Shown: in pieces, positions 1-8,892 of the stretch
How positions within the stretch are numbered: position 1 is the first letter of the stretch
Layout: each line of letters starts with the position of its first letter
DNA from: Fragilaria radians
Taxonomy: Eukaryota; Bacillariophyta; Fragilariophyceae; Fragilariales; Fragilariaceae
DNA length: 13,991 nucleotides
Direction: 5' to 3'
Assembly: GCA_900642245.1 (NCBI GenBank)
Contig: CAAAJI010000181.1
Coordinates: forward strand, 67,612 to 81,602
Position numbers and translations under genes: made by a program
Notes under the pieces: model-generated
Seen by the model: only the letters and a program-made list of their open reading frames with translations
Told to the model about the DNA's origin: nothing
Database searches by the model: none

Positions 1-217
1 CCTGTTTATAGCAAGAGGATGAATTTGTAAACCCCCCAAAACAATGATTGTATCTGTTCTTTGTCTTCTTATCTTGAAACAGATAGTCAAACTAGAAAGG
101 ATATACTTCCCTGAATCAATTCTTGTTGCCTATATTCACAGGTTGAATTTCAACGTTAGAAATGTAGATATTTACACATGTGTGTGTCAAGCATCCTGCT
201 GTCATCTTGCCAAAATG

Positions 218-1150
218 CTACAACACTGATTCAACTGGTGCAAAGGAAAAGTAATCCTCAAGATCAAATGCATGTGTCATTTGCAATTCATGAGATACAA
301 ACTGTTTGACAGATTTATGTGATTTTATTTTGGATTGTATGTCTTCAGGATTGGATGAGGATGATAGTGTTGCTTGAAGTGACCTTGAACTAGATATCTG
401 ACCTTTCTGTTGTGATTTCCAATCTGAAGAAAATGATAACAGGTCCCAAACAGAAAATGATTTGGATGTATCAGTAGAGGATGACCAACCACCATCTAAT
501 TCTCCCTCTATAGTTAGTGAGTCTGTAGCATCATCTGCACCAGGAAGAAGAAAATGAATGGAAGAATCAAATATTGTAGTAGAATTGTCTTTGCGCAATT
601 TCTGACAATTTCCCCTTGGTTGCTTCATGACCAAAAATCTGGCCTGTAATGAATACAGAACCATTCGTTGTGCTTGAATGGTTGTTTCGTACGTTTGTCG
701 TATACGTTCATGACACTTACGTTGTTCGATAAGGATTGACCGTATGGAAGTTTCCACTTCTTCTTTTTCATCTTGTAATACAAAAATGACACACATGAGA
801 TACAGTACCATCCGCTTATTCTGCTGCAATAGAAATTTTGTATACTTTTCATACAAATAAGCTCTTCGTGCTGTTGCTAGTAGCATGGATTGTCGTACTA
901 ATATAGGTGTAGGTGGTCTTTCATCTAGTTTATACCATCGTTCCATCCGTAAGGATGTATCATCCAAAGTTTGTAATGTCATTCGTTGTCGTTGTATCAA
1001 ATGTGATATGTTTTGTTCCAGATTGTGACATACTCTTTGAAAATCTTCGTAATTATCACGTCGTTCGTTTTGTATTTGTCGTAAATTATTCTTTGTTGTC
1101 ATCAGAGCTTGCTCGATATCGTAATTACAGCCGTCGTTGTTGTTCATCAT
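218..1150 (-). CDS. Coiled-coil protein of unknown function, 310 aa, single exon
   Basis: I do not recognise this family. The frame is open for 310 codons from a tandem ATG-ATG to TAG, which is long for such AT-rich DNA. Residues about 12-80 and 125-200 are rich in Gln, Arg, Glu and Leu and look like long amphipathic helices, probably coiled coils. Between them lies a hydrophobic patch (about residues 113-125, MVLYLMCVIFVLQ) that is short for a membrane span. Residues about 205-275 are Ser-rich and acidic, hence probably disordered, and the tail (DLEDYFSFAPVESVL) is acidic-hydrophobic. No signal peptide or catalytic motif is visible. The first ATG is chosen because it opens the frame and a TGACGTCA palindrome lies just upstream; the second ATG is equally possible. 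A structural or regulatory nuclear/cytosolic protein is the most that can be inferred. Confidence 0.7.
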   Translation of the reverse strand: MMNNNDGCNYDIEQALMTTKNNLRQIQNERRDNYEDFQRVCHNLEQNISHLIQRQRMTLQTLDDTSLRMERWYKLDERPPTPILVRQSMLLATARRAYLYEKYTKFLLQQNKRMVLYLMCVIFVLQDEKEEVETSIRSILIEQRKCHERIRQTYETTIQAQRMVLYSLQARFLVMKQPRGNCQKLRKDNSTTIFDSSIHFLLPGADDATDSLTIEGELDGGWSSSTDTSKSFSVWDLLSFSSDWKSQQKGQISSSRSLQATLSSSSNPEDIQSKIKSHKSVKQFVSHELQMTHAFDLEDYFSFAPVESVL

Positions 1151-1198
1151 GTTCTACAGATTCTTGATGAACAACATTTTTTGAGAATTCCTATATCG

Positions 1199-1206
1199 TG
1201 ACGTCA
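1199..1206. promoter_or_regulatory. TGACGTCA palindrome (CRE/bZIP-type site)
   Basis: A perfect 8-bp TGACGTCA lies 49 bp upstream of the minus-strand ATG at 1150, a reasonable promoter position. Motifs of this kind bind bZIP factors, and TGACGT/ACGTCA elements mediate CO2/cAMP responses in diatom carbonic anhydrase promoters. It is a single site found by eye, so the regulatory role is inferred. Confidence 0.35.
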
Positions 1207-1398
1207 AATTATGATAAAATAGCGCTTCTATTACCAAAAAATGATGCAACAGACACGAAAATTTGGTATACTACTGACCTATTGAAATACTGTACTGCTG
1301 TTTTCCATGACACTCGTCATAATGATCGGGTCTCAAAGCAGCAAAAATTATTCTAAGAAAAAAAGAAGATGCATGAACCTGAATATGCATCGCAAATA

Positions 1399-1609
1399 CT
1401 ACTTTGTTTCTACAAATCTCTTTTGAAATGCAACATACTCCTTCTTCTCGTTCCGGTAGGTAAGTGCCAGCAGGACCTCCTTGGTGGCATTTTTGTCTCC
1501 ATTGCTACAAATAACGATGACCCAAGAAGTTAGGTAGTACCTGATAATTCAACATTTCAAATCTCAAGCTCCTATCATCATACCTCGACCGCTCATAGTT
1601 AACTGTCAT
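1399..1609 (-). CDS. Candidate short spliced gene, or last two exons of a larger minus-strand gene
   Basis: On the minus strand ATG at 1609-1607 opens ATG ACA GTT AAC TAT GAG CGG TCG AG, followed by a donor (GTATGA at 1583). An acceptor (TTATTTGTAG ending at 1505) rejoins the frame at 1504 and runs to TAG at 1401-1399. The spliced product starts MTVNYERSSNGDKNATKEV and ends with a basic tail, YVAFQKRFVETK, about 43 aa in all. The last exon has many G/C-ending codons (GCC ACC AAG GAG GTC CTG CTG), unlike the AT-rich surroundings, which argues for real coding. The proposed intron is 79 nt. The ATG overlaps the TGA of an open stretch just upstream (ATGA), so this could instead be the 3' end of a longer gene after a frameshift. 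I do not recognise the family. Confidence 0.35.
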
Positions 1610-3246
1610 AGTAACCCTTTTATGTCGCTGTTAAACAATTTTTGCAATCGTTTCAATTGCGGGAGATGAAGGCGTGATATACATAGGGCATGATCGAGGG
1701 AAATAGATTCTGCAGTTAAGCCAAGCACTTTGTATGCCTTAATTTATTTTGCATATTGGAATATAAAATTCGAAAACATAGTATTGCTTCAACTGTATCT
1801 ATGAATTATCCATAGGATGAAAAAAGAAATGTTTTACTCAATGCTGTGTAACATTTTTTAAGATAGAGTTGATGATTAAAAAATAAAGAAATGGAACATT
1901 TTTCCACTGCTAACATTTTCCTTCTTAGACGGTCCATTTTGATGATGAAGATGATGGCGCTCATCCAATCCAGGTATCAAATCATTTTCACAAGTATATA
2001 GTAAAAAACGTAAATATACTGCCTTACCAAGGGACTGGAAGCTAGACAAGATCAGCGTAGTCATTTCATCACATGAAGTTACAGAAATGAATCTATAGTT
2101 TAGAAAGCAATGCTGTACATGCTGAGGTTGTCTATCTATATGAAACTACTTTTCTACATTTATTTTTTGTACCATGACAACATGAAATACACTTTCTGCA
2201 TCTAGAATGCAGTCTCATAAATTATATCTTTTAACGTATTGATCTCAATCGAATAAAATGGGGGAAAAGTGAATTCTCTAGAAAGAATATTTGGAAGCTT
2301 TGGACCTGTATTTGTACTTCTCGGTTATTTTCGAAAGTGAAACATCAACAATGAAAATCTCCAGTTGTTGATAAGGGAAGATTCAACGCTGTGTTGACTT
2401 TAACGTACAAGATTTGAATGCAAGCATGGTTCATCCATGTAAAAACAGGCATAAACATATCCAAGGTGGGAGGCTCAATTATACAATGAGCAACAACAAT
2501 AAACATGTATTTAAAATAGGAAATGAATGTCATTTGGCTATTGTTCCTACATGGGGATAACCATTATCACATTGCAGAATTTCATATGAACGATTCTTCG
2601 AGTCTGTGTGATCGTCAAAAGGATTAAATCGGCACTTGCTTTGAATGTCTTTTAAGCCCAAGGGGACATGAATATACTTTCATATGACATACGTGTGTAT
2701 ATTGTACCTTTATAGGCTGATCAATGCCAAGAATGTAAAACGTCCGAAGTATGCAGTATACATTTTAGATAAATTGAAAATTTCCTTTTTTTGGCACAGT
2801 CAATCATGCCAAGCATTTCAGACGTCTAAAGACTGTCACATAACGTCATTAATTGCATGATACCTGTACGAAGAGATGTTGCTTTGAACGCTTGGCTGAC
2901 TTGACACGATTCGTTTTATCAAATGGTTACGTTTACATACCTCATGCATTTCCTCTTTAAATTTCAAAATCGTACGTAAAGCATTGACATAGAGACAACC
3001 GATTACTTCAACACCTTTCTGTCTTTTTTGTGTACTGTAGGAAAATATTCTCATAGTGCTAAGTAAATTCCATCTCTTTTGGCTCTCATTTACGCTGTAG
3101 TGTCCCTTAATCAAGAAGTCTTTGATCATTCACTTTATGTTAATCACATTCTCTTTTTAATTTTCTGGTTTCGTCTTGGCATCCAATGCCTCTTGTCTAT
3201 ATCCATCAGCAGTTTTAGTGAAATACTTCTGAGGATCGTTTTGCTA
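1606..3246 (-). pseudogene. Scattered exon-like relics of an unrecognised minus-strand gene
   Basis: Several minus-strand stretches read like protein and lie beside splice-like signals. At 3157-3243 there are 28 codons, hydrophilic, including KYFTKTADGYRQEALDAKTK. At about 2946-3033 an exon-like block sits between a TTTTCCTACAG acceptor and a GTATGT donor and reads KGVEVIGCLYVNALRTILKF. At 2721-2825, 34 codons follow a CTTTAG acceptor. At about 1915-2044, after a CTTCCAG acceptor, lies SLGKAVYLRFLLYTCENDL. At 1606-1743, 45 codons contain LGLTAESISLDHALCISRLH. The blocks cannot all be joined in one frame: the first ends in TAA with no donor, and the last ends in TGA. I therefore call this a decayed gene. 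An intron-rich live gene whose exact splices I have missed is the alternative. No family is recognised. Confidence 0.28.
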
Positions 3247-4466
3247 AAACTCAGCTATATTCAATAAATTGTCTGGTTCTTGTAGACTCCTTCAGTCCGT
3301 GTTTTTGAATATCTATGCATTTAGTTTAGAGCCAACAGTTCTTGAGTACACAGTATCAAAACTATTTGAAACATCAGCTACAACATTGCTTGGTGTCTGT
3401 GTCAACACCACCACAACTTTACATGTTCTGAGACTTAGACACTGCAGAGAAGCTTTGCTCTGTTCTAACATATCTTTATTCAAAAGTCAAGAAGCATACA
3501 TTTAAATTCGTGTAGTGTGTATAGAGTGCTCACTCGTTCTCTAATTCCATACATATGCTGTGTCTCAGCAAGATTGCTACTGCACAACGATATAGGATAA
3601 TTTGAATGGTCTGTAGCCAGTATCATATTTTGTGAAATGACCTTTTTTCATGGAAGGATTTTTTCTCCCTTAAATTTCTTATTACCACATCGTACTTTTG
3701 TGCACTCTGTTAGCGGTGTTAGCAGATGCAATATTTGCTTCCATACATCACGGTAGTACTAAATTAGGTACAGAAAAAGTCATAACCAAGACAAGATGAT
3801 TGATGGAACAACTCATAGCATTGCATACTTCCTTTTCGCATCAACGAACTAAATGTGCAAATTGTGACTATTCTATCACAATGTGCACTACATGTTCACT
3901 GCGTCTATAAGAACAATAAAATGTAAGAACTATGCTAGCATGTTGTTACAATGGCAATAACATGTACCCTATTTGTGGATTATGTTAACACACATCTCGC
4001 AACAAAAACAAACGGAAGAATTAAACCAGATGCAACTTCTATGCCTTAAATGGGAAGTTTCAAAGTAATCACAAGCTCAGGTAGGATGCAACAAGTTCAT
4101 AAAATCCATCACCCCTCCAAGAATTATGAAGTTAAATATCAAAGTGATAAAAAAAAACATGAATAGTGACTGCCAAGCTGATACAGAACTAATCATGTAC
4201 ATAAAAATATTGAAGATTCCGTCACACACTAAACATATCTAACTCATTCACTAGTAACAGGCACAAAACAATACTTGTCCAGCATTGCGTATAAGTCATC
4301 AACAACGAGAAAGACTCCGATACACACTATATTTATTCGTTCGGGGAAGACTTCGAGTGACTAAAAAGATTTTACGATCAACTCAAATCTCTTGTGTCTC
4401 CGTTTAGGATGAATACCCTCACGTACGGGATAGTTTCATTCCTTTATACCGTATACTTAAGCATTC
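3247..4466. other. AT-rich non-coding spacer upstream of the first secreted gene
   Basis: No gene is supported here. The minus strand carries a 52-codon open frame at 3313-3471 and the plus strand an overlapping 78-codon frame at 3269-3505. Neither resembles a known protein and I cannot choose between them. From about 3967 onward the DNA is a diverged copy of the region from about 11579, including an 'acttctatgccttaaat' block and 'tttattcgttc', so this part belongs to the tandem duplication. Confidence 0.5.
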
Positions 4467-4595
4467 CCGGAAAAGACCTTGCAAAGACTTAACTTTGCAA
4501 ATGTCTGAATGCATATTGTTGAATGACTTTATGTGGGAAAAGCAGTACATTTCGCATTATTTCCCTTTTTCACTGTTACTTTGAGTGTTGCAAAG
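4467..4595 (+). promoter_or_regulatory. Proximal upstream region conserved between the two paralogs
   Basis: Compared with 12003-12120, this stretch keeps blocks that stand out from diverged surroundings. CCGGAAAAGAC is at 4467. An identical 18-mer, TTGCAAATGTCTGAATGC, lies at 4495-4512, 84 bp before the ATG. A 16-mer, ACTTTGAGTGTTGCAA, lies at 4578-4593 and ends 2 bases before the ATG. The positions relative to the start codon are nearly the same in both copies, so these are probably core promoter or 5' leader elements. No clear TATA box is seen. Confidence 0.45.
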
Positions 4596-7500
4596 ATGAA
4601 GATACTCGACGCAGCGCTTTACCTCATATGCTTGTCGACAATCCAAGCGTCGACTCGTGGAATTCTCGATAAGATGAAGGTCAGTGGCAATATGTCGAAT
4701 CGGCCTTTGGCAACGTGTACTTGGTCATCGTCTTTGATGACATACAAGTAACTTGCTTCTCACGTGACTCAATTCCTCTTAACTTATTCTACAGGAAGAT
4801 AGGATCGTGAGGAGTAGAAAACTATTGGATGCCTTTAAATGCAATGTTATTGGCAATGATGGTGGTGTGTGCTCTTACGTTACTCCAAAGCCATATTGTA
4901 CTCCTCATCGATCTCCTGAATATTGCCCAATCGATGAATCATTTCCTCTCCTCATTCAACAGCGTACCAATGTTATCAACTCGGACCCATTGGCTCCATT
5001 AGCGAACGGTCATTTCTTCCATCTTCTAGAAGACAAGGTTGTGAGCTATATTTTCAGCTCTCAGGTCGCAAAAGTCAGATCGCCGAAAGTGTACTACTGT
5101 ACATCGAGCGTTGCAGGTCTAGACAACTTCGTGCCAGCTTCCAAGAGCTTTGTGATAAGAGCAACCAACTTACATAGCTCTCATGGAGTATATGTTTTTC
5201 CAAAAGGATTCGGTGATTTGGAGGCTCTCAGCGGAGTGACCATGACACTCAATGATGTGAAGCTTTCACTCTCTACGTTAGGTGCCAAAAAGATAATCGT
5301 TGAAGAATACATCGAAGGTACAGGCCCTGGATATCTCCCCACGGAGTATAAAGTCCACGTTTTCAACAACCGTGTAGGATCTATCAACGTGGTATCCAAT
5401 CGCGGAACGTCATGTGCATGTTGGGCAGAAGTTGACGAAGATTGGAATCGTCTAGATCAGTGGGGTTGCTTTACACCAACTGGAATTCAGAAAAGTGATC
5501 CAAATGGTTGTCCTTCGATAGACTTTGATAAGGGCAAGACAAAGGCATTTCCTATCAAAGATTTGCAACTTTGTGGTGTTCTTGATCGACCAGAGGATTG
5601 TCTCATTGCTGACATTGTGGCAGTTGCCAAACAAGTTTCCAAGTTAATAGGAGCGTATGTTCGAGTAGATATGTTTGTGTCGAAAGACAATGAGATCATC
5701 GTACAAGAGTATACCACGAATCATTTAGGAGGCTTACGTCACTGTTCCGCTCGTGTAGAAAATGGATGTGTCAATTCATGCTTCCTAGGTCAAATGTGGA
5801 AGAATGCTGGCGGATCTCTAATCTATGGTGGACCTTCGACCGGTATCCCACCAGTTATTAACAGTGTCCAATCTATGGCCGATGATGCTCGATGTGATTA
5901 TGCAATTGCTCTCTCACCCCCGCTCATTGTTACTTCATCATCGTGCACAAAACGTAATTCGACTTTGGCGCCTACTACATTAGCCAATACTTTGCAACCT
6001 TCGCAGATTGTCAAGGCTCCACCAGGTGATACGGTGACAAGTGAGCCATCAGTTTCTCCTTCCTTTTTCGAAAAAACAAGTAATCCAACTGTCACGAATT
6101 CAACGATTAGCCCAACCTCAACCCCTGTTTTTGCATCTTCCGATCAGCCCACGGGCGCACCTACATTAGACCGCACCTCAGATCCTACAGAATCTCCTAC
6201 CCAGAATCCAACATCCTCTCCAACCGTGACACCAACGAAGCTTTCCACAGATCTACCTACGAAAGATCCAACGAATGGGCCTACCATGTCCCCAACATCA
6301 AGTCCAACGGGTGTCCCCACAACTGCTCCCACAGCGTTACAAACTGAGCAGCCTACGACAGCGCCTACGAACGGGCCTACCATGTCACCGACTTCGGAGC
6401 CAACGAGTTTACCCACTTCTGATCCGACAACGTTACCAACTGACCAGCCTACTAATTCGCCAACAAATGGGCCTACCATGTCACCAATGTCTGGTCCAAC
6501 GAGTTCGCCAACTCCTGCTCCAACAATGCTCACAACTGACCAACCTACTAGTTCTCCAACGAATGGGCCTACCATGTCACCAACGTCAGGTCCAACGAGT
6601 TTGCCCACTCTTTCTCCAACCACTCTCCCAACTGACCTGCCTACAAAAGAGCCGACGAATGGACCTACCATGTCACCAACGTCAAATCCAACGAGCTCGC
6701 CCACTGCAGATCCGACAAAGTTACCAACTGAACAACCTACTATGCCACCATCATCAAATCCAACGAGTTTGCCCACTTCTTCTCCGACAACTCTCCCAAC
6801 TCTTCTCCCAACTGACCAGCCTACAAAAGAGCCGACAAATGGACCCACCATGCCGCCAACGTCTAGTCCAACGAGTCTGCCCACTCCAGATCCTACAAAG
6901 CTGCCAACTGGCCAGCCTAGTAAGGAGCCTACGAACTCTCCTACACTGCCGCCAACGACTAGTCCAACGAGTCTACCTACTCCAGATCCGACAAAGTTAC
7001 CAACTGAACAACCTACCATGGAGCCCACAAATGCACCGACAATGCTACCAACGCCGAATCCAACAAATTCGCCCACAGCTGTCCCAACTGGATTCCCCAC
7101 AAGCCTACCAACGACTCAACCGACGTCTAATCCAACATCTCTGTCAACCACTGCTACCGGATCTTGTTCGTGTGTTCTCCCTGATTACTTGAAGACTCTA
7201 GCGCTGATTACTTCTGGAAATGCGATGTTAGGTGCACACACTGTCTATCGTGGAATCGCCATTGGAGGGGTCCTTTCAGACCCCAACGTCAACCTTAACA
7301 AACAAATTTCTTCCAATTATGTTCACCCGAGTTATGTGTATGCCAAGACCTCAATCAACATGGAATTCAAAGGCGGCGTCACGTATGGCGCAACCCTTGC
7401 CGCTGCTGGCGTCGATTTTGAGATTCTGAAATGTCTAGCACAGAAAGCCGTAAACTCCACATCCGGCAGCTTCAAGGTTGTTGTCCTTACTCGCGGAGGT

Positions 7501-8892
7501 AGTTACAGTACAGAGAATTTCAGAGGACCTGACGGTCAAGGGGAGGATAACGGTAATACTTTGGTGATCTTCAACACAAACGAGGACGTAATACTATCAC
7601 AGACCTCTTCTGGCAGACAATTTGGTCCATCGATTTTAGCGCCGTTTTCCAATGTGGATGTCCGAGCAGCAGCAGGCTTTGTGGACGGTTATATTGTTGC
7701 CAAGAATTTGAATGCCATGGATGGCGCTTCAACTACAAGTCTTCAATTTCATGGTGATTACTACAAAGGTGGTATTGTATGTGATGCTGCTGGAACTCAG
7801 AATGTACCGTCACCTCAAGTGCTTGTACCGTTGGTAGTTCCGACTCCTTCCCCAACCTCACCAACAGTGAGCAACCAAGTTGGATGTTGTTCTTGGAATG
7901 CCTTAGATTGTGGTACCGATACTTGGTGTAATCAGTTAAAGAGTAATTGCGAAAATAATTGTGCAGGCAAGTGGTTGAGCGGTACAACGCCAGTCATAGC
8001 CCCAAGCCCAGCGCCAACTTCAATCGTGGTTGCTATTACTCCGACTGCTTCCCCAACTTCTGCAACGATAAGTGTAGGTGGATGTTGTTCTTGGAATGCC
8101 TTAGACTGCGGAACCGATAGTTGGTGTAATCAGTTAAAGAGTAATTGTGAGATCAATTGTTCAGGAAAGTGGTTAAGCGGTACATCGCCAGTCATAGCTC
8201 CAAGCCTTGCTCCTACATCAGTCTTGTCGATTACTTCTCCTCCATTAGCAACAAGCTCTCCAGGGACTTGTTCGTGTGTTCTCCCTGATTATTTGAAGAC
8301 TCTAGCACTGATTACTTCTGGAAATGCGATGTTAGGTGCACACACTGTCTATCGTGGAATCGCCATCGGAGGGGTCCTTTCAGACCCCAACGTCAACCTT
8401 AACAAACAAATTTCTTCCAATTATGTTCACCCGAGTTATGTGTATGCCAAGACCTCAATCAACATGGAATTCAAAGGCGGCGTCACGTATGGCGCAACCC
8501 TTGCCGCTGCTGGCGTCGATTTTGAGATTCTGAAATGTCTAGCACAGAAAGCCGTAAACTCCACATCCGGCAGCTTTAAGGTTGTTGTCCTTACTCGCGG
8601 AGGTAGCTACAGTACAGAGAACTTCAGAGGCCCTGACGGTCAAGGAGAAGACAACGGCAATACCTTGGTGATCTTCAACACAAACGAGGACGTAATACTA
8701 TCACAGACCTCTTCTGGCAGACAATTTGGTCCATCGATTTTAGCGCCGTTTTCCAATGTAGATGTTCGAGCAGCAGCAGGCTTTGTGGACGGATATATTG
8801 TTGCCAAGAATTTGAATGCCATGGATGGATCTGCCACTACAAGTCTTCAATTTCATGGTGATTACTACAAAGGTGGTATTGTATGTGGATAG
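4596..8892 (+). CDS. Secreted modular protein: ATP-grasp domain, Pro/Thr linker, two choice-of-anchor A domains (1393 aa)
   Basis: Exon 1 (4596-4679, 28 codons) encodes a signal peptide, MKILDAALYLICLSTIQA, cut probably near residue 18-19. A phase-0 intron (4680-4794) leads to exon 2 (4795-8892, TAG). Residues about 59-405 resemble TupA-like ATP-grasp proteins: FVIRATNLHSSHG (147-159) as ATP-binding strand and glycine loop, IIVEEYIEG (195-203), EYKVHVF, then YVRVDMFV (316-323) and IIVQEYTTNH (329-338) carrying candidate metal-binding acidic residues. Residues about 455-815 are a Pro/Thr/Ser linker. Residues 819-1024 and 1187-1392 are choice-of-anchor A domains, with the family-like ending 'SILAPFSNVDVRAAAG...GYIVAKNL...HGDYYKGGIVC'. 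Two six-cysteine modules lie between them (1058-1091, 1124-1157). There is no C-terminal membrane anchor, since the protein ends one residue after the last domain. A surface or wall role is inferred. The start is supported by the paralog, which has the same exon structure. Confidence 0.85.
4680..4794 (+). other. Spliceosomal intron, 115 nt, phase 0
   Basis: The donor is AAG|GTCAGT and the acceptor TTATTCTACAG|GAA. Splicing joins the signal-peptide exon in frame to the long exon. The paralog has an intron at the same codon (12205-12320, 116 nt) whose interior sequence is largely different. Reading through instead hits an in-frame stop, so the intron is needed. Confidence 0.85.
6274..7125 (+). 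repeat. In-frame 96-bp (32-aa) higher-order minisatellite inside the Pro/Thr linker
   Basis: The codons of the phrase NGPTM or its variants recur at 6274, 6370, 6466, 6562 and 6658, then at 6838, 6934 and 7030, with spacing of exactly 96 bp apart from one 84-bp unit at 6754-6837. Each unit reads roughly NGPTMSPTSxPTSxPTxxPT followed by xLPTxQPTxxPT. The basic Pro-Thr spacing is four residues. The block is rich in Thr/Ser for O-glycosylation and should form an extended, mucin-like stalk between the ATP-grasp and adhesin-like parts. Confidence 0.85.
7165..7782 (+). repeat. Choice-of-anchor A domain, copy 1 (618 bp)
   Basis: This 206-codon block, bounded by Cys codons, is repeated 1104 bp downstream at 8269-8886 with identical length. 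By eye 19 bases differ: 16 are silent, and the other three fall in adjacent codons that turn Ala-Ser into Ser-Ala. The longest identical run is 209 bp (7264-7472). The features used to call the domain are the opening LITSGNAMLGAHTVYRGIAIGG, the ILAPFSNVDV turn and the GYIVAKNL strand, which resemble the bacterial and algal choice-of-anchor A (pAdhesive-type) beta fold. Confidence 0.85.
7882..7983 (+). repeat. Cys-rich module, copy 1
   Basis: This module encodes GCCSWNALDCGTDTWCNQLK followed by SNCENNCAGKWLSG, with six cysteines in 34 residues, presumably three disulfides in a secreted mini-domain. A near-identical module follows 198 bp later. Similar CCSWN...WCN...NC...W motifs occur, as far as I recall, in other diatom secreted proteins; its ligand is unknown. 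Confidence 0.75.
8080..8181 (+). repeat. Cys-rich module, copy 2
   Basis: This is the second copy of the six-cysteine module, with all cysteines and the Trp positions kept (Thr to Ser before WCN, and EIN for ENN). A Pro/Thr/Ser spacer separates it from copy 1, and a similar spacer leads to the second choice-of-anchor A domain. Confidence 0.75.
8269..8886 (+). repeat. Choice-of-anchor A domain, copy 2 (618 bp)
   Basis: This is the second copy of the block at 7165-7782, forming the C-terminal domain of the protein and ending two codons before the TAG stop. It is preceded by a short Ser/Pro linker. Confidence 0.85.

Larger units (their letters stand above)
3967..5924 (+). repeat. Tandem duplication, copy 1 (upstream DNA plus 5' half of gene)
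   Basis: This segment matches about 11579-13450 in the same orientation. The match is patchy in the upstream DNA, good in exon 1 (4 differences in 84), poor in the intron, and then about 97% with no indels from 4885 to 5924 (about 35 differences counted by eye in 1040 bases, offset 7526). Beyond 5924 the copies diverge again into different linker repeats. The left edge near 3967 is approximate. Confidence 0.75.

Noticed and set aside
44..229. 61-codon plus-strand frame at the left end
   Set aside because: Hydrophobic, low-complexity composition, overlaps the 3' end of the minus-strand gene, no family resemblance.
913..1167. 84-codon plus-strand frame opposite the coiled-coil gene
   Set aside because: It is an antisense shadow; the minus-strand frame is far longer and has a coherent composition.
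2718..2826. Imperfect direct repeat (atgccaag...acgtc at 2724-2744 and 2806-2826)
   Set aside because: Short and imperfect, with no third copy or linked feature; could be chance.
3079..3505. Plus-strand frames of 62 and 78 codons
   Set aside because: The first is hydrophobic, as expected for the antisense of hydrophilic coding. The second competes with a 52-codon minus frame, and nothing recognisable favours either.
4533..4751. 72-codon plus-strand frame across the first exon
   Set aside because: It is in a different frame from the signal peptide, runs into the intron, and is not conserved in the second copy.
4807..4809. GTG at 4807 as the start of the large secreted protein
   Set aside because: The frame is open upstream only to the splice acceptor at 4794. 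Splicing to the signal-peptide exon at 4596-4679 gives a proper ATG and is mirrored in the paralog.
6144..7100. 318-codon minus-strand open frame rich in Val-Gly repeats
   Set aside because: It is the exact antisense of the Pro/Thr repeat (antisense of CCA-ACN reads as Val-Gly), so it stays open only because the sense strand is repetitive.
6275..7192. 305-codon plus-strand frame rich in Gln, Leu and Arg
   Set aside because: It is an alternate-frame reading of the same repeat, with no start context and no domain; it overlaps the well-supported secreted gene.
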